DNA from: Comamonas sp. lk
GTDB taxonomy: Bacteria; Pseudomonadota; Gammaproteobacteria; Burkholderiales; Burkholderiaceae_C
Reading direction: 5' to 3'
Length of the DNA stretch: 64,000 nt
Assembly (NCBI RefSeq): GCF_900564145.1
Contig: NZ_UOOB01000001.1
Location: forward strand, 1-64,000
The notes under the pieces are model-generated. The model was not told the origin of the DNA. It was given only the letters and a program-made list of their open reading frames with translations, and searched no databases. The first letter of the stretch is position 1; every line of letters starts with the position of its first letter. The translations under genes were made by a program, and so were the position numbers. Positions 28,256 through 36,461 of this stretch are shown in pieces.

Positions 28256-29111
28256 GCGCAGCCCCGTCAGCACGGCGGCTGCGGCGCTCTCCTGCACTGC
28301 GGCGGTGACGGCCGTGGCTCTGGCTTGTTTCTGGCCTTCGCTGCCCGCACACTCCAGCGCCAGCCCCGGTCCGATACTGGCGCAGGCACAGCAACAAGGC
28401 GTGCTCAAGCTGGCTTTGCGCAGCTATTCGCGCCCCTCGCTGCCCCATGATCCGCTGCCGCCAGAGCCGGATGTGCTCGACCAGGCCCTGGCCCAGTGGC
28501 TGGGCCGGCAGCTGGGCGTGCGCGTACAGCTGACCTCCGTGCAGCAAGCCGATATCGCGCTGCAAGGCATGCGTTTTGAAAACGCCACCCCGCAAACCGC
28601 GAACAGCTATGCCGAGCCCGGTCTGCAACTGGTGTCGCTCAAACAGCAAGCGGCGCGCTGGCGCAGCTTTGCACCCGGCTACTGGCAGTTGTTCGAGCCA
28701 GCGGCGCGCAAGACTACGGCCGGCCCCAGCGTGTGCCTGGGCCAAGGCCTGGCTTCGGCCCAGTCCTTGCTGGCCCGAGGCTTGCAGCCGCAGATAGCAC
28801 CGTCGTCCATTCACGCCATCAGCGACTTTCTGGCCGGCCGATGCGATTTGCTGGCCGATACGCCGGCCGTCATCACCCGTTTGCTGACGCAGCCATCCTG
28901 GCGCTTTTATGCCCGGCTGGGCCAGCACTTTGCACCCGATGCGCAGGCCGACATCACGCTGCGCAGCAAAGATGAGCAGTCTGCCCAATGGCTGCAGCAA
29001 AGCCTGCAGCAATGGCGCGCCAGCGGCCAGCAGCAGCAGGCTTTCAACAACCGTGTGAGCACGATTGCGCTGGAAGCGTCGCTGCTGGAAGACGGCGCCA
29101 TCTGCCACTGA
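28248..29111 (+). CDS. Second periplasmic binding-protein-like product of the organosulfur operon
   Basis: A 287-residue protein with an N-terminal hydrophobic signal (about residues 10-37) and no lipobox. The rest looks like a diverged small-molecule binding protein: GVLKLALRSYSRP resembles the first strand of polar-amino-acid-type binding proteins, and the C-terminal helices match their general pattern. It overlaps the permease by 8 bases (ATG within ATGAGTAA). It may carry a second ligand class to the same transporter or sense ligand; I cannot assign its substrate. Confidence 0.65.
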   Translation: MSKRSPVSTAAAALSCTAAVTAVALACFWPSLPAHSSASPGPILAQAQQQGVLKLALRSYSRPSLPHDPLPPEPDVLDQALAQWLGRQLGVRVQLTSVQQADIALQGMRFENATPQTANSYAEPGLQLVSLKQQAARWRSFAPGYWQLFEPAARKTTAGPSVCLGQGLASAQSLLARGLQPQIAPSSIHAISDFLAGRCDLLADTPAVITRLLTQPSWRFYARLGQHFAPDAQADITLRSKDEQSAQWLQQSLQQWRASGQQQQAFNNRVSTIALEASLLEDGAICH

Positions 29112-29150
29112 TGGCAGACCTGGCTTCTTCAGATTTTTGATTGTTTCCTC

Positions 29151-30320
29151 ATGTTCTCTTGCGCCTTCAAAGACGTTCTCTCCACCCTTGCAAAAACTGC
29201 GGTTGCGCGGGATCGCCAGGGCGGCCACGCAGCTCATGAAAAAGTGCTGCTGCGCGATGCTGGCCTGCTGCGCCTGGCCGTGCCGCGCCAGCATGGCGGC
29301 GACGAGCGCAGCTGGCCCGATATTTACCGCCACATCCGCGCCCTGGCAGCGGTGGACAGTGCGCTGGCCCATGTGCTGGCCTTCCACCAGCTACAAGTCG
29401 CCACGGTGCTGATCTATGGCTCTGCGCAGCAACAGCACGGCTGGCTGAGGCGCACCACGGATGAAAACGGCTGGTGGGGCAATGCGCTCAATCCGCGCGA
29501 CACACGGCTGCAGGCTCAGCCTCTGCCCCACACGGCCGCAGCGTCAGGCTATGAACTCAATGGCACCAAAGGCTTTTGCTCTGGCACGCGCGGTTCCCAC
29601 TACCTGACCGTATCGGCCCGCGTCGAAGGTCACTCTCAGCCGGTGCTGGGCTTGCTCGAGACCGCAGCCCCCGGCATCGCCGTCAAGGACGACTGGAACC
29701 CCATGGGCCAGCGCCAGACCGATAGCGGCTCCGTGCAGTTCACCCAGGTGTATTTGCCCGCCAGCGCCGTAATGCGCGATGAAGCGGCCAGCACCAGCGC
29801 GTTCCACACCTTGCGCAACTGCCTGGCCCAACTGGTGCTGGTCAATCTGTTTGTGGGCGTGGCCCAGGGCGCGCGCCAGCAGGCCCGTGACTATGCGCTG
29901 CAGCATGCCAAGCCCTGGATGGGCTCCACGGTGGAGCGCGCCACGGACGACCCCTATCTGCTGCGCCGCATGGGCGAGATGCAGGCCCAGATCTCGGCCG
30001 CCGCGCTGATGGCCGACCACGCGGCCGCACTGCTGCAAAAAGCCTGGCTTCAAGGTGACAGTCTCGGCAGCCAGGAGCGGGCAGCAGTGGCGATTGCCGT
30101 GTTTGAAGCCAAGGTCATGGCGCACCGCAGCACGCTGTTTGCCACGCAGGAAATGTTTGATGTGGTGGGCTCGCGCGGCACGCATGCCGATCTGGGCTTT
30201 GACCGCTTCTGGCGCAATGTGCGTACCCATACCCTGCACGACCCGCTGGACTACAAGCTGCAGGCCCTGGGCCGCTGGGCCGTGTATGGCGAAGAGCCTT
30301 CGGCACTGAACTACAACTGA
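29151..30320 (+). CDS. Acyl-CoA-dehydrogenase-fold flavin monooxygenase (DszC/SfnB-like)
   Basis: A 389-residue enzyme with the acyl-CoA dehydrogenase fold but the features of the DszC/SfnB subgroup, which uses reduced flavin and O2 to oxidise organosulfur compounds. Visible landmarks are GTKGFCSGTRGSHYL in the middle, NPMGQRQTDSGSVQF and the C-terminal HTLHDPLDYKLQALG. As the last gene of an ABC-import operon, it probably attacks the imported sulfur compound (a sulfone or sulfonate) to release sulfite. A separate flavin reductase would be needed and is not seen here. Confidence 0.82.
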   Translation: MFSCAFKDVLSTLAKTAVARDRQGGHAAHEKVLLRDAGLLRLAVPRQHGGDERSWPDIYRHIRALAAVDSALAHVLAFHQLQVATVLIYGSAQQQHGWLRRTTDENGWWGNALNPRDTRLQAQPLPHTAAASGYELNGTKGFCSGTRGSHYLTVSARVEGHSQPVLGLLETAAPGIAVKDDWNPMGQRQTDSGSVQFTQVYLPASAVMRDEAASTSAFHTLRNCLAQLVLVNLFVGVAQGARQQARDYALQHAKPWMGSTVERATDDPYLLRRMGEMQAQISAAALMADHAAALLQKAWLQGDSLGSQERAAVAIAVFEAKVMAHRSTLFATQEMFDVVGSRGTHADLGFDRFWRNVRTHTLHDPLDYKLQALGRWAVYGEEPSALNYN

Positions 30321-30336
30321 GCAAACCATCACGCAA

Positions 30337-30359
30337 AAATCCGGGCACAGCCCGGATTT
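30337..30359 (-). terminator. Terminator between the monooxygenase and ompW
   Basis: A perfect 10-bp stem, AAATCCGGGC (30337-30346) and GCCCGGATTT (30350-30359), with a 3-base loop. On the minus strand it is followed by a run of five T, so it ends ompW; its position between convergent genes lets it serve both. Confidence 0.85.
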
Positions 30360-30379
30360 ACTGATTGCTGCCAAGGCGT

Positions 30380-31051
30380 TTAGAAGCGGTAGCCCACGCC
30401 CAGCGAAAACACATTCGGATTGAGCTTGACGCTGATGCTTTGACCCGAGGACAGATGGATCTTGGTCTTCAAAAAGCTCTTGGAATAGGAGGCGTCCACA
30501 AACCAGCGCTCATTGAAGTTGTAGACAAAGCCCAGCTGCGCCAGCACGCCGAATTTGTCGTCCACCTTGGCCGTGGTTGGATTGGCCTGCGTACCGCCGG
30601 TCAGGCCGTTGAGCGTGGCCGTGGTCTTTTCACCAAAGAAGTGGGCATAGGTCACGCCCGCCGCCACATAGGGGCGAAAGCTGGCATTGGCCTGGTTGAA
30701 GCGGTACTGCAGCAACAGCGTGGCAGGAATCGCCTTGGTGCTGCCCAGCTTGCCCACACCGGCAATCGCACCGTCGCCCACCAGGTCATGCTTGAAAGGC
30801 GTTGCCAACGGCACATCCAGAGCCAGATTGTCGGTCACCATATAGGTGATGCCGCCTGACAGCTGGGTGCTGCTCTTGGCATCGACCTTGGTGTTGGGAA
30901 ACGACGGGGCTGACAGATTGCCGCTGTCCACATCGGGGGCCAGATGGGTGACGCCCACCCGCCCCAGCCAGGAACCTGCCGTCTGGGCGCTAGCCAAGCT
31001 ACAGGTAGCCAATGCCGCCACTGCCATCGCGATCCGCATGGTGTTTTTCAT
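30380..31051 (-). CDS. OmpW-family outer-membrane protein
   Basis: A 223-residue precursor with a cleavable signal ending around LASA-Q (residue 22-23), then an eight-strand beta-barrel pattern ending in the terminal phenylalanine GVGYRF that is the export signal. Motifs such as VGVTHLAPD and LALDVPLATPFKHD mark the OmpW family, which forms a hydrophobic-lined channel for small molecules. It lies just downstream of a GDSL lipoprotein gene on the same strand, possibly one transcript. Confidence 0.92.
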   Translation of the reverse strand: MKNTMRIAMAVAALATCSLASAQTAGSWLGRVGVTHLAPDVDSGNLSAPSFPNTKVDAKSSTQLSGGITYMVTDNLALDVPLATPFKHDLVGDGAIAGVGKLGSTKAIPATLLLQYRFNQANASFRPYVAAGVTYAHFFGEKTTATLNGLTGGTQANPTTAKVDDKFGVLAQLGFVYNFNERWFVDASYSKSFLKTKIHLSSGQSISVKLNPNVFSLGVGYRF

Positions 31052-31085
31052 AGATGTCTCTCCTTGTTGTTATTGCGGAGCGGGA

Positions 31086-32261
31086 TTACAGCCAGCCCTT
31101 TTGGGACAGCGAACGCGCGACCAGCTGGCTTAGCTGCTGGTGGCCGTAAGGCGTGGGATGGAAGCTGTCGGCAAACACATGGTGCTGCCACCAATCGGGG
31201 CTGGGCTTGCCGGGCGTCGCACTCAGAGCGGCGGCCGTGCAGGTGGGGAAGGTATAGGTGGGCAGACCGCTACCGTCCACGCCGGTGGCAGGGCACACCG
31301 GGTCCTTCACGTTGTCGAAGTCGTACTGGGCGGGGTTGCTGATCTGGCTCTTGAATTCGGTGTAGAAATCGACCAGGGCCACCTGGGATTGACCGGCCAG
31401 GCTGGCTCCCAACTGGGTATTGAACACCTGCACCAGGGAGTCGAAAGCGGCTTCCTGCTTGGCGGCTGCGGCAGCGCCCGTCTCACCGCCACCGGCGGCC
31501 TGGGCAATGCTGGCCAGGACCATCTGGAAGCGTGGCGTCTTGGTGATGGCAGGAACGTTCAACACCGCCACCCGCGTGGCGCCCTTGGCGATCACATTCT
31601 GCGCAATGGATCCAGCCAGGGTCTTGGCCAGGGTCTGGAGGTAGGCTCCAGCGGCAAGGCCGGCAAACTTGGATGCATCGCCTCCGGCCTGCGTCATCAG
31701 CGCCGTGGACGTACCCGGCGCCTTGGAATCCAGCCAGGCCACCATGGCATTGAGCGGCTGCGAATTACCTCTGGCTGCAGCAATCAGTGCGCCGATCACA
31801 TCCGCAGCATCATTGGCGCCGCCATCGATGATGACCAGATCATCGGCGCTGAATCCGGCCTTGGATGCCGCCTGAATCTGCACCAGCACCGACTTCGGTG
31901 ATGTCGGTGCGTCCAGCGGATTTACACGGCCGCCGCCCACCGCATAGTTGGTGCAGCTGGCGACCTCCTGGTAGGTCGTCAGGTTCTCGTCGCCCGCACG
32001 ATAGTGGGCACACAAGCTCTGGCTGAACTGGTCGGCGATGCGCTCTGGCCAGATCGGGGTGGAGCCGGCACCGGTCAGGGCCGAGCCCTGCACCGTGAAC
32101 TTGAAGCCGAAGGTGCCGCTGTCCGCGAGGCTGTCGCCCATGACCTTGACCGAAGTCACCTTGGCCTTGGGAGTGGTGTCTGCACCGCCACCGCCGCCGC
32201 AGGCTGCCAGCAGGCCGGCGGTTGCCAGTGCGGCAGCCAGGAGTTTGAGTTTGCTTGCCAA
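31086..32261 (-). CDS. SGNH/GDSL hydrolase lipoprotein
   Basis: A 391-residue esterase/lipase-type hydrolase. The catalytic blocks are intact: GDSLADSGTFGF (block I serine), GGANDAADV (block III, GxND) and DSFHPTPYGH (block V Asp/His). It begins with a lipoprotein signal ending LLAAC, followed by a glycine run. The start is probably TTG at 32261 (on the coding strand GGAGG then eight bases then TTG), giving MASKLKLLAAAL; an ATG at 32276 would overlap that site. An AGCACGGTCGTGCT palindrome 28 bases upstream recurs before fadD. Confidence 0.88.
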   Translation of the reverse strand: MASKLKLLAAALATAGLLAACGGGGGADTTPKAKVTSVKVMGDSLADSGTFGFKFTVQGSALTGAGSTPIWPERIADQFSQSLCAHYRAGDENLTTYQEVASCTNYAVGGGRVNPLDAPTSPKSVLVQIQAASKAGFSADDLVIIDGGANDAADVIGALIAAARGNSQPLNAMVAWLDSKAPGTSTALMTQAGGDASKFAGLAAGAYLQTLAKTLAGSIAQNVIAKGATRVAVLNVPAITKTPRFQMVLASIAQAAGGGETGAAAAAKQEAAFDSLVQVFNTQLGASLAGQSQVALVDFYTEFKSQISNPAQYDFDNVKDPVCPATGVDGSGLPTYTFPTCTAAALSATPGKPSPDWWQHHVFADSFHPTPYGHQQLSQLVARSLSQKGWL

Positions 32262-32288
32262 GATGAGGTCCTCCATCGTGTTGTTAAT

Positions 32289-32302
32289 AGCACGGTCGTG
32301 CT
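32289..32302 (-). promoter_or_regulatory. TetR-like palindromic operator candidate upstream of the GDSL hydrolase
   Basis: AGCACGGTCGTGCT is a perfect 6-bp palindrome around GT. Thirteen of the fourteen bases AGCACGGTCGTTCG occur again upstream of fadD. Both lie where a repressor would cover the promoter or start region, suggesting a common regulator of lipid use. Confidence 0.5.
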
Positions 32303-32449
32303 TTTTCGATGTGACGCCATCCTAGCGACTCTCAATGCCAAACACACGTCGGGCAAACACTGAGAACCGGTTGACGATTTCCCGCGCTGGATTGCAGGAA
32401 AAATACAAGGTTGCGCAGGCGCCCATGCCCCGGGCGCCTAACGCCTTGA

Positions 32450-33907
32450 CTACTGCGCTGCCGTCCAGTCGATCAGCGCATCCCAGGCCGCTCGCGCGGC
32501 GCCGGCATTGGCGTGGTTGGCCATGGCCACCAGCACATAGCGGCGGCCGTTGGCCGCATCCACATAGCCGGCCAGCGCGGTGGAGTCGCGCAGCGTGCCC
32601 GTCTTGAGGTGGGCCGCGCCGGCATATTTGCTGTTGCTGCGGCGCAAAGTGCCATCGACGCCGACGATGGGCATGGAGGCCATGAATTCCGGCATCACGG
32701 GCGAGGCCCAGGCGCTTTGCAGCATCAGACCCAGGCCGTTGGCGGTAATTGCAGCATTGCGGCTCAGGCCGGCACCGTTGTCCACGGCAGGCAGTTCGGC
32801 AGCGCCCCAGCGCGCCTGCCACCACTGGGCCAGGGCCTGGCGCGAAGCCTCGAAGCTGGCCACGCCGGTGCGCTGCATGCCCAGGGTCAGAAACACATGC
32901 TGGGCCATGATGTTGTTGCTGTATTTGTTGATGTCGCGCACCACTTCGGACAGCGAGGGCGACTCGCTCTGGAACGCCGGTTGCAGCCCGGCCGGCACCC
33001 GGCCATCGCGCACGCTGCCGGTGAGCTTGCCGCCCAGATCGCGCCACATGCCTTCAATCGCCTTGGCCGCAAAGCGCTCGGGCTGGGCCGGAGCAATCGA
33101 CCAGCTCTTGTCGCCGCACTGCGCCGGATAAGCGCCCAGGAAGGCAATGCGCTGCGGATCGTTCATGTCCAGCTGCATCTTGCTGCGCCAGTCGCCACAA
33201 TCAGAATTAGGAGCAGCCAGCGGCACTGCTTCCTGATTATTCATACCAAACATTGGTGGATCGTATTGAATACGAGCGACACCAGCTCCCGAATCAGGAG
33301 CAATACTCAAAGCCAAGGCCTTGTAATTAACCAGCAGCGCATCGGGCGAGGCGTTGTAGGGCCGCCAGGGTTCGTTGTCGAAAGTGGCGGCATTGTGGGC
33401 GTCCAGCTGAAAAGCGCTGCGGTCCAGAATGATGTCGCCCACAATGACCTTCACGCCCAGGCCTTGCAGGCGGCGCAGCATCAGCCACAAGCGCTCCAGC
33501 ACCAGCTTGGGATCGCCCTGGCCCTGAATGTAGAGATTGCCGCGCAGCGCGCCGTTGTCCACGCTGCCGCCCAGAAACACCGGCGTGCGCCACACATAGG
33601 CCGGACCCAGTTGATCCAGCGCCGCATAGGTGGTGACCAGCTTCATGACGGAAGCCGGATTCATGGACTGGTGCGTGCGCCAGGCCAGGCGAGGCGCGGA
33701 TTTTCCGTCCACATCCATGACCAGCAGCGACACGGCATCGCGCGGAATCTTGGCGCGGGCCAGCGCCGCATCCACTGCCGCCGGAATACGGGTGTCGGAC
33801 TGGGCGCTGGACTGTGCATGGGCCAGCGGCATCTGCGCAAACAGCGACAGCAGGGGCAGGCTCAGCGCGGCCAGGGTGTGGCGAAGAATGGACTTGTGGT
33901 TCAGCAT
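32450..33907 (-). CDS. dacB: D-alanyl-D-alanine carboxypeptidase/endopeptidase PBP4
   Basis: Periplasmic class C low-molecular-weight penicillin-binding protein that trims and cleaves peptidoglycan cross-links. The 485-residue precursor has a signal ending near AHA-Q (residue 31), the active-site SVMK (serine 86), SNN in KYSNNIMAQH, and HLKTGTL. The start at 33907 gives an ordinary signal peptide; an in-frame extension of 48 codons reaches upstream without a signal. It is divergent from tsaB. Confidence 0.95.
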   Translation of the reverse strand: MLNHKSILRHTLAALSLPLLSLFAQMPLAHAQSSAQSDTRIPAAVDAALARAKIPRDAVSLLVMDVDGKSAPRLAWRTHQSMNPASVMKLVTTYAALDQLGPAYVWRTPVFLGGSVDNGALRGNLYIQGQGDPKLVLERLWLMLRRLQGLGVKVIVGDIILDRSAFQLDAHNAATFDNEPWRPYNASPDALLVNYKALALSIAPDSGAGVARIQYDPPMFGMNNQEAVPLAAPNSDCGDWRSKMQLDMNDPQRIAFLGAYPAQCGDKSWSIAPAQPERFAAKAIEGMWRDLGGKLTGSVRDGRVPAGLQPAFQSESPSLSEVVRDINKYSNNIMAQHVFLTLGMQRTGVASFEASRQALAQWWQARWGAAELPAVDNGAGLSRNAAITANGLGLMLQSAWASPVMPEFMASMPIVGVDGTLRRSNSKYAGAAHLKTGTLRDSTALAGYVDAANGRRYVLVAMANHANAGAARAAWDALIDWTAAQ

Positions 33908-34103
33908 GGGCCGAAGTCTACGCCGGGCCTCGACAGGCCGGGCGTCGGTACACCGGGCCGCGCTAGGCCGGGCATTGCCCGCGCCCCTGGCAGGCCGGGG
34001 GCTGGCATCCGATAATGTCGGGCTCAGCCTGTCTGCAGCACAGGTCTGCACCTGTGCGCATGCATTGCGCGATCATCCCGCGCACCGAACCAGCAGCCTC
34101 GCC

Positions 34104-34817
34104 ATGAATTTTCTTGCCCTAGACACCAGTACCGATACCCTTTTTGTTGCCGTCCAGCGTGGCGACGCCATCTGGCAGTACAGCGGTCCTGGGGCGCAGC
34201 AATCCTCATCCCAGCTGCTGCCCGCGATTCGCCAGCTGATGAGCGAAGCAGGTCTGGCCTTCAAGGAGCTGGACGCCATCGCCTTTGGCCGCGGCCCCGG
34301 CTCCTTCACCGGTCTGCGCACGGCCTGCGCCATTACTCAGGGCCTGGCTTTTGCCGCCAAAGTACCGGTACTGCCCATAGATACGCTGCTGGCCGTGGCC
34401 GAGGAAGCGCGCCAGCTGCACGGCTGCAACGAAGTCATGGCCGTGCTCGATGCCCGCATGAACGAGGTCTACCATGCCCCGTTTAGCTATGAAAACGGCG
34501 ACTGGATCGTCCCCGAAGACTTCGGCCTGTGCGCTCCCGAGGCGCTGCAGGTGCCCGCAGGGCTGACGGTGGCCGGCAATGCCCAGCATGTCTACCCCGA
34601 ACAGCTGGCGCCCCAGGCTGCGCATGTCCATGCCCTGCCCACGGCCACCGCCTTGCTACGCCTAGCTCCGGCCCTGTTGGCAAAAGGCTGCGCCGTGCCG
34701 GCAGAGCAGGCCCTACCCCGCTATATCCGCGATAAAGTGGCCAAAACCACGGCAGAACGCGAAGCGGAAAAAAGGGCCGCCCAGCTGGCCGATACACCCG
34801 CCACTCCCACACCATGA
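34104..34817 (+). CDS. tsaB: tRNA t6A-synthesis accessory protein TsaB
   Basis: Partner of TsaD in transferring the threonylcarbamoyl group to tRNA. The 237-residue ASKHA-fold protein begins MNFLALDTSTDTLFVAV and has GRGPGSFTGLRTACAITQGLA near residues 70-90, the best family signature. It overlaps rimI by 4 bases. The long open frame upstream is antisense to dacB and is not used. A Sua5-type TsaC encoded 9 kb earlier supplies the activated threonylcarbamoyl group. Confidence 0.95.
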   Translation: MNFLALDTSTDTLFVAVQRGDAIWQYSGPGAQQSSSQLLPAIRQLMSEAGLAFKELDAIAFGRGPGSFTGLRTACAITQGLAFAAKVPVLPIDTLLAVAEEARQLHGCNEVMAVLDARMNEVYHAPFSYENGDWIVPEDFGLCAPEALQVPAGLTVAGNAQHVYPEQLAPQAAHVHALPTATALLRLAPALLAKGCAVPAEQALPRYIRDKVAKTTAEREAEKRAAQLADTPATPTP

Positions 34818-35323
34818 GCCAAGCCCCCAGTCACACCGATCGCGCAGCGCTGCAAGACCAGGCGGCGTCTCTGGTGCATTTCGAACCGCTGTCGGCGCTA
34901 TGGCTTGATGTGCTGCTTCCTATCGAGGCACAGGCCTATTCCCACCCCTGGACACGCGGCAACTTTCAGGACGCCATGGTGGCCGGCTACGAAACCCAGT
35001 TGCTGGTGGACGAAAACCACCAGCTGCTGGGCTATTTTGTGGCCATGACGGTGCTCGACGAGGTGCATTTGCTCAACATCACCGTCAACCCGCTCTACCA
35101 GCGCCAGGGCTGGGCCCGGGTCATGCTCGATGCCCTATCGCTGTGGGCACGCCAGCAAAATGCGCAGTGGCTGTGGCTGGAAGTGCGGGCCAGCAATACC
35201 CGCGCCCGCGAAATCTACGCCTTGCATGGCTTTGCCGAAGTCGGCCAGCGCAAGAACTACTACCCCACCCCCGAGGGCCCGCGCGAACACGCGGTGCTGA
35301 TGAGTCTGAAGTTATGGCCATGA
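34814..35323 (+). CDS. rimI: Ribosomal protein alanine N-acetyltransferase
   Basis: GNAT acetyltransferase, 169 residues, predicted to acetylate the N-terminus of ribosomal protein S18. The acetyl-CoA loop is represented by NPLYQRQGWARVMLDAL and the C-terminal WLEVRASNTRAREIYALHGF and EVGQRKNYYP are RimI-typical. The start overlaps the tsaB stop and its own stop overlaps the next gene, so all three are coupled. Confidence 0.95.
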   Translation: MSQAPSHTDRAALQDQAASLVHFEPLSALWLDVLLPIEAQAYSHPWTRGNFQDAMVAGYETQLLVDENHQLLGYFVAMTVLDEVHLLNITVNPLYQRQGWARVMLDALSLWARQQNAQWLWLEVRASNTRAREIYALHGFAEVGQRKNYYPTPEGPREHAVLMSLKLWP

Positions 35324-36249
35324 ACCTGGACGCCCGCCAGCGGGCCATGCTGGAAGCCATGGGCATTACCGTCTGGCTGCCCGAGCCGGCGCTGGAAGCG
35401 CCCGCTAGGGTCGCCGTGGCTGCCCCGGCAGCTGCTGCCTTTGAAAGCATGGTTGCCGCTTCGGCAGTGGCCTCAGCTGCGCCTGTGGTCCCGCGTACCG
35501 AGCCAGCGACACCAGTCCACCACCCGGTGCCACCCGTGGCAGAGCAGGCCGCTGCGGCTCAAGCCGCGCCCATGCCCGCTCCTGCTCCGGCCGCAGCGCC
35601 GGTGGCCAGACCGGCCCCCACAGCCACCCGCCCCGGCACGCCGATTCAGGGCAGCAGCACGCGTGCACCGCAACGCTATGTGCAGCAGCCGGCCGCTGGC
35701 CCGGCGGGCGAGCCCGGCCTGGGCTGGAAGCTGGGCCAGGCCCAGCTGGTCTACCCCGATGCAGCGCAGCCGGGCGCACAAGGCGGCTGGCTGATCTTGC
35801 TGGAGCCGCCCGCCAATCCGCTGCCGCTGACGCCCGATCAAAAGCCCGGCCCCGGCAGTGCGCAGACCGCGCTGCAAGGCGATGCCGCCAAGCTGCTGGA
35901 CAATATGCTGCGGGCCCTGAATCTGCAGCAGCACCCGCGCGTCTACAGCGCGGCACTGCACCGCGCCGCGCCCGATGCCGATCTGAGCCAGGCCGAACCC
36001 GTGCAACCGGCGCTGCAAGCGCTGCTGCAGCAGCTGCGCCCGGACTGCGTGCTGGTGCTGGGCCTGGCCAGCGCCCGTGCCGTATTGGGCCGCCATGATG
36101 CGCTGGGCCGCCTGAGGGCCGAACCCCACCGCATTGCCGGCGTACCCACCGTCGTCACCTACGACCCCAATTACCTGTTGCGCGCTCCCCAGGCCAAGGC
36201 TGGTGCCTGGGCCGATCTGTGTGCCGCCCAGGCTTTGGCGACAAAATGA
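35320..36249 (+). CDS. Degenerate uracil-DNA glycosylase-like protein
   Basis: A 309-residue protein. The first 130 residues are an alanine/proline-rich low-complexity segment; the C-terminal part follows the fold of family 4 uracil-DNA glycosylases. The motif-one GEAPG region reads LLEPPANPLPL, the cysteines that hold the [4Fe-4S] cluster are absent and the final HPS/HPA motif reads YDPNYLLR. So it aligns with the family but lacks the catalytic and cluster residues. It is coupled to rimI at 35320 (an in-frame ATG at 35314 is possible). Function is unknown. Confidence 0.75.
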   Translation: MNLDARQRAMLEAMGITVWLPEPALEAPARVAVAAPAAAAFESMVAASAVASAAPVVPRTEPATPVHHPVPPVAEQAAAAQAAPMPAPAPAAAPVARPAPTATRPGTPIQGSSTRAPQRYVQQPAAGPAGEPGLGWKLGQAQLVYPDAAQPGAQGGWLILLEPPANPLPLTPDQKPGPGSAQTALQGDAAKLLDNMLRALNLQQHPRVYSAALHRAAPDADLSQAEPVQPALQALLQQLRPDCVLVLGLASARAVLGRHDALGRLRAEPHRIAGVPTVVTYDPNYLLRAPQAKAGAWADLCAAQALATK

Positions 36250-36364
36250 TGACAAAGTCGCTTGGCCTGCATACCCGCTATGCCATGCATGGCAGCAAAG
36301 CATGCTGCAGTGCAACGTAGCATAATCAGCCACTTCTGATTGACGAAAGATCTCCGTGGAAGCC

Positions 36365-36414
36365 TACCCCAGTTGGTAGCTTTCAACTCCCGGTCGGACT
36401 GAGGGGTTGAAAGC
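36365..36414 (+). ncRNA. Structured leader candidate upstream of corA
   Basis: Two adjacent hairpins lie 48 bases before corA: TACC (36365-36368) with GGTA (36375-36378), then a 12-bp stem GCTTTCAACTCC (36379-36390) with GGGGTTGAAAGC (36403-36414), one G-U pair, and a 12-base loop CGGTCGGACTGA. There is no T-run. A magnesium-responsive leader is the natural guess for a corA gene but I cannot match a known riboswitch family. Confidence 0.35.
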
Positions 36415-36461
36415 GCGCCCCAATCCCTGCAAAAACCGCAAACCACACCGGGAGTGAGCTG

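Noticed and set aside
33908..34103. Repeated GGCCGGGC motifs between dacB and tsaB
   Set aside because: Four approximate copies in a very GC-rich gap, but arms do not pair cleanly and spacing is irregular; probably compositional.
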